In this document: positions 1 through 4,820 of the stretch, in pieces
Layout of the letters: each line of letters opens with the position of its first letter
How positions within the stretch are numbered: position 1 is the first letter of the stretch
Source: Desulfobacterales bacterium
GTDB lineage: Bacteria > Desulfobacterota > Desulfobacteria > Desulfobacterales > JAHEIW01
Direction of reading: 5' to 3'
DNA length: 6,302 bases
Assembly: GCA_030145015.1 (NCBI GenBank)
Contig: JAQYWI010000259.1
Location: 1 to 6,302 of the forward strand
The notes under the pieces: model-generated
Told to the model about the DNA's origin: nothing
Databases searched by the model: none
The model's input: the letters and a program-made list of their open reading frames with translations, nothing else
Position numbers and translations under genes: made by a program

Positions 1-210
1 CAAGTCGGCCTTGTAAGCTCTGAAAAAGAGGTTCAAGAACTTAAATCCAGGCTTCAAGCGAAAGGATATTTGGCTTACAGCCTTCCGGCAGGAACCGAGC
101 AAAGCCGGACCCGAATTTTAATCGGGGCTTATGAAAGCAAAGAAGCAGCCGCAAACCTTACAAGCCAGCTCCGGAAAGATGGCTTTAATGCCGAAATACT
201 TCCCAGATAG
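1..210 (+). CDS. SPOR-domain protein, C-terminal fragment
   Basis: This is the last 69 codons of a gene whose start lies left of the window; reading frame 1 is open from base 1 to a TAG at 208-210. The translation begins QVGLVSSEKEVQELKSRL and shows the SPOR pattern: a first strand (QVGLVSS), a helix with regularly spaced E/K/L residues, KGYLAYSL, then a second half with RTRILIGAYESKEAA, a helix and a final strand (GFNAEILP). The SPOR family is known to bind peptidoglycan stripped of stem peptides, often at the division septum, and is usually the C-terminal periplasmic module of a membrane or lipoprotein. The domain fills the whole visible part, so nothing can be said about the rest of the protein. 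The gene is followed by a 255-bp gap, and no clear Rho-independent terminator is visible after the stop. The SPOR call rests on pattern recognition of about 70 residues. Confidence 0.8.
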   Translation, partial: QVGLVSSEKEVQELKSRLQAKGYLAYSLPAGTEQSRTRILIGAYESKEAAANLTSQLRKDGFNAEILPR

Positions 211-272
211 CAGAGTCCAACACCCAGCACAATGATAGAGCTCTAAACGGTGATTTTGTCGATACCCAATCT

Positions 273-370
273 GTCCGTTGTCCGTTGTCAGTGGTCCGTT
301 GTGAAATATCACTGAAAGCCACCCTAGATCCTCTTTTCAACAACCGACAACAGACAACAAACAACTGACC
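273..370. repeat. Inverted pair of 7-bp-period word arrays (class A)
   Basis: The left arm (273-302) is four words of 7 bp with consensus GTCCGTT (273-279, 280-286, 294-300 exact; 287-293 is GTCAGTG) plus GT. The right arm (340-370) is four words of 7 bp with consensus ACAACNG plus ACC, which is the reverse-complement theme of the left arm. The two arms can fold into an imperfect hairpin of about 30 bp around a 37-bp loop. The element fills the middle of the gap between the SPOR gene and the TPR gene. The same word family recurs at 3290-3341. I do not recognise it as a named element. Confidence 0.8.
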
Positions 371-465
371 TTGAAAGATACCGCTGGACTATTCTTAATT
401 ATCGGATCGCAAGGCGTCATCATGAACTGCTCGATGCAACAAAGACGGGAACACCCAAACTGAAA

Positions 466-2322
466 ATGAAGGCTCACAAAAGGAACCTTTCAAACGGCCG
501 CGGCCACGCATACGGAGCATGGCTTCTGGTGTTGTTGGCGGTACCGGTGATTTTTATTTATGCCGACACGCTAACGACTCCGTTTATTTTTGATGGCAGA
601 ATTAATATTGAGGAAAATCCCCATATTCGAATTTCCCGGATCACCCTGAAAGGTCTGGCAACAGCTGCCTTTGATAGTCCATCACATCAACGCCCGGTGG
701 TAAATATCAGTTTTGCGCTAAACTATTATCTGCACGGCTATAATGTGGTGGGCTTCCGTCTGGTCAATATCATTATCCACGTTATCAACGGTATTTTACT
801 TTATTTTTTCATTCAGGCAACATTTCGCACCCCTGCATTGCGATCCTGCAACACACACGCTAAGTGGATCTCATTTTTTGCGGCAGCCATCTGGATGGTT
901 CACCCGCTGCAAACCCAATCGATCAGTTATATTGTTCAGCGAATGAACAGCTTAGCTGCCATGTTCTACATTTTATCATTTTTGCTCTACGTTCATTTTC
1001 GAATGAATCCGCAAAAGGGATCAAAGGGGTGGTTGTTGTCAGGCTGCATCCTGGCCGGGATACTGGCTTTAGGCTCAAAGGAAAATGCGGCAACCCTGCC
1101 CTTTTTTATCATTCTTTACGAATGGTATTTCTTCGAAAATTTAAGTCTGAAATGGTTAAAGGCTCACATTCCGGGGCTGGCCGGTTTATTTTTGCTGCTG
1201 GCAATCATTACCCTGATTTATGTGGGCATTGATCCATTAGATAAAATACTGGCGACGTATGAAATTCGTAATTTTACGCCGACACAGCGCGTCCTGACAG
1301 AGTTTCGGGTGGTTATGTTCTATATCAGTCTTTTTCTCTGGCCGCATCCTTCCCGGCTGAACCTGGATCATGATTTTGGGCTGTCATATTCGCTGACGGA
1401 TCCGATCACCACCCCATTTTCGATGCTGGCGATTGCAGTTCTGATGGCTCTGGCCGTCATAACGGCAAGAAATCAGCGTGTTATCTCATTTTGCATCCTA
1501 TGGTTTTTGGGCAACCTGGTGATTGAGTCTTCGATCTTCGGGCTTGAAATCATCTTCGAACACCGTATGTATCTTCCCACCATGTTGCTTGGCCTCATTA
1601 TCGTCCTTTTCGTCTATCGCCGGGTAAAGCCGATATGGTTGAAGACCGTCATTTTGTGTGCCCTGGTAACAGTTGGCTCTGTATGGACCTATGAAAGAAA
1701 CAAGGTTTGGCGCAATCGCATCACCATCTGGGAAGATTGCGTCAAAAAATCCCCGCAAAAGGCCCGGCCGTATAATAATCTGGGAGCTGCCCTGGCAGAT
1801 GAGGGTCATTACGATGAAGCGATAGCGCATTATCATAAAGCATTAGAAATTAGCCCGTATTACCCGAATGCTCACGCCAATCTCGGCTTGACCCTGGCAA
1901 AACAGGGAAAAGTTGACGAAGGCATCACCCAGCTTTTAAAAGCCTTGCAGATCAAGCCGAAGGATCACGAAACGCTCAGCAATTTAGGAGTGGCACTTCT
2001 TATGCAAGAACGTTATGCGGAAGCCGTTAAATATTTATCCGAAGCGGTTGAGATCAATCCTCATTTCGCCAAAGCGCAAAATAATTTGGGAGTTGCGCTG
2101 CAACGTCAGAATCGGTTCCAGGAGGCCATGGATCATCTTCGATCTGCACTGCGACTTGATCCCGATTATGCCGAGGCTTATAATAATCTGGGAGTAACCC
2201 TGGCAAACCAGGGACGGTATGAAGAGGCGATCGAGCAATTTTCCGCAGCATTGGCGATCTATCCCGGCTACGCGAACGCCCGCCGGAATTTGGAAAAGAG
2301 CTTAAAGGATAAAGGCAACTAA
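466..2322 (+). CDS. TMTC-like polytopic membrane protein with C-terminal TPR repeats
   Basis: The 618-residue protein has two parts. Residues 1-415 are hydrophobic, with a first membrane segment near 17-34 and roughly ten more. They carry the marks of the bacterial TMTC-like/GT-C membrane family: an acidic first outer loop (FIFDGRINIEENPHIR, 40-55), HPLQTQSISYIVQRM (146-160), SKENAATLP (204-212), HPSRLNLDHDF (294-304) and EHRMYLP (365-371). Residues 436-605 are five back-to-back 34-residue TPRs (436, 470, 504, 538, 572), each with the LG...A pattern. Eukaryotic TMTC proteins are O-mannosyltransferases using a lipid-linked sugar; a bacterial envelope glycosyltransferase with a protein-binding TPR tail is inferred, not shown. 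The usual second acid of the first-loop pair appears as Gly (FDG), so catalytic activity is uncertain. ATG 466 is the only ATG, GTG or TTG in the frame after the stop at 325-327. No Shine-Dalgarno is evident. It converges on the tRNA-Leu gene. Confidence 0.9.
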   Translation: MKAHKRNLSNGRGHAYGAWLLVLLAVPVIFIYADTLTTPFIFDGRINIEENPHIRISRITLKGLATAAFDSPSHQRPVVNISFALNYYLHGYNVVGFRLVNIIIHVINGILLYFFIQATFRTPALRSCNTHAKWISFFAAAIWMVHPLQTQSISYIVQRMNSLAAMFYILSFLLYVHFRMNPQKGSKGWLLSGCILAGILALGSKENAATLPFFIILYEWYFFENLSLKWLKAHIPGLAGLFLLLAIITLIYVGIDPLDKILATYEIRNFTPTQRVLTEFRVVMFYISLFLWPHPSRLNLDHDFGLSYSLTDPITTPFSMLAIAVLMALAVITARNQRVISFCILWFLGNLVIESSIFGLEIIFEHRMYLPTMLLGLIIVLFVYRRVKPIWLKTVILCALVTVGSVWTYERNKVWRNRITIWEDCVKKSPQKARPYNNLGAALADEGHYDEAIAHYHKALEISPYYPNAHANLGLTLAKQGKVDEGITQLLKALQIKPKDHETLSNLGVALLMQERYAEAVKYLSEAVEINPHFAKAQNNLGVALQRQNRFQEAMDHLRSALRLDPDYAEAYNNLGVTLANQGRYEEAIEQFSAALAIYPGYANARRNLEKSLKDKGN

Positions 2323-2403
2323 GGCTGGGAGGCTTGAAAGCCTGGAAGCTCGCAAGCATTTGAGCCTTCAAGCTTTCCAGCCTCCCGGCTTCCCAGCCAT
2401 CAA
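2323..2403. repeat. Inverted pair of 8-bp-period word arrays (class B) after the TPR gene
   Basis: The element begins one base after the stop codon of the TPR gene. The left arm (2323-2357) and right arm (2364-2398) are each 35 bp and align without gaps around a 6-bp loop (2358-2363). About two thirds of positions pair, and the outermost 8 bp pair perfectly (GGCTGGGA with TCCCAGCC). The right arm is a clean run of 8-bp words starting GC (2364, 2372, 2380, 2388, 2396) with theme GCYTYCMR. Bases 2371-2391 are identical to 4033-4053. In the TPR transcript it would form a 3'-UTR hairpin; it lacks a following T run of its own, but a proper terminator lies 30-60 bp further on. Confidence 0.85.
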
Positions 2404-2434
2404 GCTGTACGCTATCAGCTATGAGCTACGAGCT
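2404..2434. repeat. 7-bp tandem words GCTATSA (class C)
   Basis: Words of 7 bp follow the class B array directly in register: GCTGTAC (2404), GCTATCA (2411), GCTATGA (2418), GCTACGA (2425) and a final GCT (2432-2434). The 12-mer GCTATCAGCTAT at 2411-2422 recurs exactly at 3359-3370 in the gap after purE. The array runs into the A tract of the terminator. Unlike the other arrays it shows no inverted partner here. Confidence 0.75.
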
Positions 2435-2469
2435 AAAAAAGGGTTGGCCAAGATGGCCAACCCTTTTTT
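2435..2469. terminator. Bidirectional Rho-independent terminator
   Basis: A perfect 10-bp stem (GGGTTGGCCA at 2441-2450, TGGCCAACCC at 2454-2463) with a 3-base loop AGA is flanked by six A (2435-2440) and six T (2464-2469). Read on the plus strand the T run ends transcription from the TPR gene 113 bp upstream. Read on the minus strand the A run becomes a U run and ends transcription of tRNA-Leu, whose CCA end is 2 bases away. The convergent layout fits use in both directions. Confidence 0.93.
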
Positions 2470-2471
2470 AG

Positions 2472-2559
2472 TGGTGCCGGAGGTCGGAATCGAACCGACA
2501 TGGATGCAAGATCCGCTGGATTTTGAGTCCAGTGCGTCTACCAGTTTCACCACTCCGGC
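2472..2559 (-). tRNA. tRNA-Leu (anticodon CAA)
   Basis: On the minus strand the gene starts GCCGGAG, which pairs fully with CTCCGGC at the 3' end, followed by discriminator A and an encoded CCA (2472-2474). The anticodon stem CTGGA/TCCAG encloses the loop CTCAAAA, giving anticodon CAA, which reads TTG leucine codons. The D arm contains GGTAGACGC. The long variable arm (stem GGAT/ATCC) marks a class II tRNA as expected for Leu, and the T loop is TTCGATT. Length is 88 bases with CCA. It has its own promoter at 2572-2600 and a terminator directly downstream, so it can be a single-gene transcription unit, though read-through from the TsaC-type gene 37 bp upstream is possible. Confidence 0.97.
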
Positions 2560-2571
2560 AAAGCAATCAGT

Positions 2572-2600
2572 TTTATAAGCAAATTCTTGAAAGTTGTCAA
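2572..2600 (-). promoter_or_regulatory. Sigma-70 type promoter of tRNA-Leu
   Basis: On the minus strand a perfect -35 box TTGACA (2600-2595) is followed by exactly 17 bases and a -10 box TATAAA (2577-2572, five of six consensus bases). Transcription would start about 6-7 bases later, at or just before the tRNA 5' end at 2559. The -35 box includes the TGA stop (2599-2597) of the upstream TsaC-type gene, so the promoter overlaps the end of that coding sequence. Confidence 0.85.
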
Positions 2601-3253
2601 CAGGTTGGAATCCGGCTCAATATGTCGTTCGCCGTAACCTGCCCTTCTCTTAAAATCCGGGGTGGATCCACAGTCACATCGACAACGGTGGACCCGACCC
2701 CAGCCATAAGCGTGCCGGCGTCCAGGATGAGGTCCAGTTGCCCGGCAATTTGCGGTTCCAGATCTCGTGCCCGGTGGCAGCCCGCCCGCCCTGATAAATT
2801 AGCGCTGGTTCCGGTAACGGGGCCCTTTACATGTTTAACCAGAGCGGACGCAGCCGGATGTCCGGGAAGGCGCACGCCGATTTTACCGGTTTGAGCCGTC
2901 AGTTGAACCGCCAGCATATTGCGGGCTTCAAAGACAAGCGTCACCCGGCCGGGCCAAAAAGCTTCCATAATGGCATCTGCAGCCGGAGGGATATGCGTTA
3001 CCAGAGATTCCAGCCGATTGCGGGTATCAATCAGCACGAGAATTGGTTTATCTTCCGGACGTTGTTTTATTTGAATCATGCGTTCAACGGCGTCCGGATT
3101 TAACGCATCTGCACCCAGGCCATACAGGCAGCGCGTGGGAAACGCAATCACGCCACCCTGCTTAATAACCGCCGCCGCTTCCGCTATGATTTCAGCTTCG
3201 GGCTGAACGGGATCTATTTTAATTGTCTGTGGGTTCAAGGTTAAATGGTTCAC
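2597..3253 (-). CDS. tsaC: L-threonylcarbamoyladenylate synthase (TsaC/Sua5/YrdC family)
   Basis: The 218-residue product belongs to the YrdC-fold enzymes that make threonylcarbamoyl-AMP from threonine, bicarbonate and ATP, the first step of the t6A modification at position 37 of ANN-decoding tRNAs. Visible motifs: FPTRCLYGLGADA (38-50), KQRPEDKP (63-70), FWPGRVTLVF (99-108), IGVRLPGHP (125-133), TGTSANLSG (147-155) and GSTVVD (187-192). The length suits the short TsaC form, without the extra C-terminal domain of Sua5. The usual PT(D/E)TVYGL segment reads PTRCLYGL; the rest of the site looks intact. The start is GTG at 3253 with no good Shine-Dalgarno before it; TTG at 3238, 12 bases after an AGGTG, is an alternative. 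It lies 146 bp after purE, and its stop sits inside the tRNA-Leu promoter. A perfect hairpin at 3269-3283 lies just upstream of its start. Confidence 0.92.
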   Translation of the reverse strand: MNHLTLNPQTIKIDPVQPEAEIIAEAAAVIKQGGVIAFPTRCLYGLGADALNPDAVERMIQIKQRPEDKPILVLIDTRNRLESLVTHIPPAADAIMEAFWPGRVTLVFEARNMLAVQLTAQTGKIGVRLPGHPAASALVKHVKGPVTGTSANLSGRAGCHRARDLEPQIAGQLDLILDAGTLMAGVGSTVVDVTVDPPRILREGQVTANDILSRIPTC

Positions 3254-3268
3254 CTGTTTGTAAACCGT

Positions 3269-3283
3269 TCCGCCAAAGGCGGA
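3269..3283. repeat. Perfect 6-bp hairpin upstream of the TsaC-type gene
   Basis: TCCGCC (3269-3274) and GGCGGA (3278-3283) are exact inverted repeats around AAA. On the minus strand the structure ends 15 bases before the GTG start codon, within the 5' untranslated region, so it could influence ribosome access. It has no T run on the minus-strand 3' side, so it is not a normal terminator. A regulatory role is inference only. Confidence 0.55.
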
Positions 3284-3289
3284 TTCGTA

Positions 3290-3341
3290 GTCAGTGGCCA
3301 GTTGTTTTTGGTTGCAACGGACAACAAGCCACTGACAACTA
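3290..3341. repeat. Second class A inverted word array, between purE and the TsaC-type gene
   Basis: GTCAGTGGC (3290-3298) and GCCACTGAC (3328-3336) are a perfect 9-bp inverted repeat, and flanking bases inside continue an imperfect stem. The right side reads as 7-bp words GCAACGG (3314), ACAACAA (3321), GCCACTG (3328) and ACAACTA (3335), the same theme and period as the element at 273-370. It lies downstream of purE and upstream of the TsaC-type gene in their shared transcription direction. Confidence 0.75.
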
Positions 3342-3357
3342 ACATCATTTGACTATA

Positions 3358-3370
3358 AGCTATCAGCTAT
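3358..3370. repeat. Short class C word pair
   Basis: AGCTATCAGCTAT contains the 12-mer GCTATCAGCTAT that also occurs at 2411-2422. It is just under two 7-bp words long and lies 30 bp beyond the purE stop codon, next to the class A array. Two copies in separate gaps show that class C words are dispersed rather than a local slip. Confidence 0.55.
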
Positions 3371-3382
3371 CGTCTTTGAGCC

Positions 3383-3412
3383 AAATGCCTGAAGCCTATT
3401 TATGAGGCATTT
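3383..3412 (-). other. Inverted repeat spanning the purE stop codon
   Basis: AAATGCCT (3383-3390) and AGGCATTT (3405-3412) are perfect 8-bp inverted repeats with a 14-base loop that holds the purE stop codon (3402-3400). On the minus strand only three T follow directly in the arm and no longer T run comes after, so it is a weak terminator candidate at best. It may simply be an mRNA 3' structure. Confidence 0.35.
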
Positions 3413-3933
3413 TGAAGTGCCTTTGCTTTTTGTTCAACTTTAGCAGCCATATCCTGCTTGTATTTGTCGAGTCTTTCCGCCAGCACCGCATCGGCTAAGG
3501 CAAGGATTTGGACTGCCAGAATACCGGCGTTTCTGGCACCGGATTTTCCAATGGCCATGGTGGCTACCGGAACTCCCGGTGGCATCTGGACCGTCGCCAG
3601 CAAGGCATCCATTCCCTGCAAACAGGAAGAATCAATTGGGACCCCAATGATCGGAAGGCTGGTGTGAGCCGCCATCGCTCCGGCCAGATGGGCTGCATGC
3701 CCGGCACCGGCAATGATAATCTGGATACCACGCTTACGTGCAGAGGATGCCCACTCTGCTGCCCGCTGCGGGCTTCTGTGTGCGGATGCAACCGTGATCT
3801 CGAACGCAACGCCGAAATCTTTTAAAACATCCGCAGCGCTTTCCATGACGCTAAGATCAGAATCACTTCCCATAACAATGCCAACTTGCAGCGGTCCTCC
3901 GGAACCACTTAGTCTTTTTTCTTCTGTACTCAA
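3400..3933 (-). CDS. purE: N5-carboxyaminoimidazole ribonucleotide mutase PurE (class I)
   Basis: The 177-residue product is a class I PurE, which converts N5-CAIR to CAIR in de novo purine synthesis, usually together with the ATP-grasp enzyme PurK. The family signature is plain: GSDSD (22-26), SAHRSP with the catalytic His (50-55), AGAGHAAHLAGAMAAHT (75-91), GVPIDSSCLQGMDALL (97-112) and TVQMPPGVPVATMAIG (114-129). Length is close to the E. coli enzyme, with a slightly longer lysine-rich C-terminal helix. The start is TTG at 3933, chosen because a full AAAGGAGG Shine-Dalgarno (3945-3938) lies 4 bases upstream and no ATG lies between it and the first conserved strand. It follows the ATP-grasp gene after a 136-bp gap filled by a repeat hairpin. 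No purK or purD is visible in the window. Confidence 0.96.
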   Translation of the reverse strand: MSTEEKRLSGSGGPLQVGIVMGSDSDLSVMESAADVLKDFGVAFEITVASAHRSPQRAAEWASSARKRGIQIIIAGAGHAAHLAGAMAAHTSLPIIGVPIDSSCLQGMDALLATVQMPPGVPVATMAIGKSGARNAGILAVQILALADAVLAERLDKYKQDMAAKVEQKAKALQNAS

Positions 3934-3937
3934 TTGT

Positions 3938-3945
3938 CCTCCTTT
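3938..3945 (-). promoter_or_regulatory. Strong Shine-Dalgarno deciding the purE TTG start
   Basis: The minus strand reads AAAGGAGG followed by ACAA and TTG. This is a near-complete match to the anti-Shine-Dalgarno sequence with a 4-base spacer, which supports the rare TTG as the true initiation codon. Confidence 0.85.
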
Positions 3946-3973
3946 ATTGTATTTCAGATAAACTGAAAAGATA

Positions 3974-4063
3974 GGAGGCCAGGAGGCTGGAAGGCTTGGA
4001 GGCTAAGAATAATTCTTCCCCTCAAGCATCCCAGCTTTCCAGCCTCCCGGCTTTCAAGCCTCA
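3974..4063. repeat. Inverted pair of 8-bp word arrays (class B) between the ATP-grasp gene and purE
   Basis: The left arm has four clean 8-bp words of theme GGAGGCTN (3974, 3982, 3990, 3998). The right arm has words starting GC every 8 bp (4026, 4034, 4042, 4050, 4058). The arms pair over 3974-3996 with 4033-4055 at about 19 of 23 positions, and all four mismatches are transitions. A small perfect palindrome (AAGAAT-A-ATTCTT, 4005-4017) lies at the centre. Bases 4033-4053 are identical to 2371-2391. The array begins 6 bases after the ATP-grasp stop codon and ends 28 bases before the purE Shine-Dalgarno. Confidence 0.85.
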
Positions 4064-4069
4064 TAAATT

Positions 4070-4816
4070 TTAAACTTCCTTTACGAGCTGTTCTAAAAGT
4101 GCCATTTTTTTCTGATCCAGCGTCTCCCGGCTGATCCGGGCACCTTTGACCCCACCGTTTAGCGCGATCTCCGACAGGTAACATTCGCCTTTTTCTGTAA
4201 GCATGAGGTCAATGTGGCCAAACGGAAATTTACCCCGCTGCATGACGGATCGGCAAAACGCCTCCTTTTCCGCATCCAGATTACAGGCAGATCCGGTTCC
4301 ACCCGAGCCTATGTTTACCCTGAAATTGTGAGGATTGGATCGGCTGTAAGCTTCGACATAATCTGCTACGATGATGACCCGAATGTCCGTAAATTTCTCC
4401 CGCAAGGGCTGCAACACAAAGGGATAGGCGGATTTAGAAAATGCCATGAAACTGTAGAGGGTTTCGATGCTCTCCCAGCGCCGGATACCGTGTCCGCAGT
4501 GCATGCGGTCCTGTTTGGTCACCACGGGCCCGATGTTATGCTTATTGAATGTGTTGACTGCTTCAATCAAATCCCTGCGACGGGGAATTGCAGCCGTAAG
4601 GGGAAGCATCCAGTCCCTTAGGACAAAGGCCTGGGCAACTTTTGAGCTGTTGAGGATCTGGGAAAGGGGAGAAGGCAGACAGTCGATTCCGCGTTCGAGC
4701 ATATCGATGAGCATCGTTTGCTTTAGATGCTTCAATGACACATTGCCGATGAAGGCATCGCCGGCGGATAATTCATGATACAGGGCTCTTAGCTCCCTGG
4801 CACTTTTGACAATCAT
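4070..4816 (-). CDS. RimK-like ATP-grasp protein of unknown substrate
   Basis: The 248-residue protein looks like an ATP-grasp ligase of the RimK/glutathione-synthetase type, but I do not recognise a named family. Supporting features: a lysine strand (GPVVTK, Lys101), a glycine-bearing loop (CGHG, 107-110), DIRVIIVADYVEAYSR (144-159), an arginine-containing FRVN (165-168) before a GSGG turn, and a final metal-site pattern DLML...YLSEIALNGG with Asp203, Glu216 and Asn220. Such enzymes join a carboxylate to an amine or thiol via an acyl phosphate; the substrate here is unknown. The N-terminal 80 residues are short for RimK. The open frame extends to 4870 inside ddl, but ATG 4816 is preferred because AGGTGA lies 4 bases upstream. 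The ddl stop TGA is part of that ribosome site, with 4 bases between genes, so translation is probably coupled to ddl. A role in cell-wall or peptide metabolism is inferred only from this linkage. Confidence 0.82.
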   Translation of the reverse strand: MIVKSARELRALYHELSAGDAFIGNVSLKHLKQTMLIDMLERGIDCLPSPLSQILNSSKVAQAFVLRDWMLPLTAAIPRRRDLIEAVNTFNKHNIGPVVTKQDRMHCGHGIRRWESIETLYSFMAFSKSAYPFVLQPLREKFTDIRVIIVADYVEAYSRSNPHNFRVNIGSGGTGSACNLDAEKEAFCRSVMQRGKFPFGHIDLMLTEKGECYLSEIALNGGVKGARISRETLDQKKMALLEQLVKEV

Positions 4817-4820
4817 GGAC

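Noticed and set aside
118..312. Minus-strand open frame of 64 codons over the end of the SPOR gene and the class A repeat
   Set aside because: It overlaps a real coding end and repeat DNA, has no ribosome site that I can see and no recognisable protein pattern.
273..370. CRISPR array
   Set aside because: Words are 7 bp, directly abutting and degenerate, with no spacers and no cas genes nearby.
371..399. Possible promoter for the TPR gene (TTGAAA, 17 bases, CTTAAT)
   Set aside because: The -35 is good but the -10 matches only four of six positions and lacks the key A at position 2; in AT-rich intergenic DNA this is too weak to annotate.
422..463. 13-codon open frame just before the TPR gene, a possible leader peptide
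   Set aside because: No Shine-Dalgarno, no regulatory codon run and no attenuator-like structure after it.
1771..2194. Repeated TATAATAATCTGGGAG at 1771 and 2179
   Set aside because: These encode the YNNLG start of TPR units and are explained by protein repeat structure.
2360..2578. Plus-strand 72-codon open frame containing EVGIEPT
   Set aside because: It is a translation of the class B/C repeats and the antisense of tRNA-Leu; EVGIEPT is a familiar artefact of reading through tRNA genes.
2323..4063. Insertion sequence or composite transposon bounded by class B repeats
   Set aside because: The genes between the repeats are housekeeping genes, no transposase is present and the arrays lack target-site duplications or defined ends.
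3954..4184. Minus-strand 76-codon open frame
   Set aside because: It reads through the ATP-grasp gene's end in another frame and then through the class B repeat; not a plausible protein.
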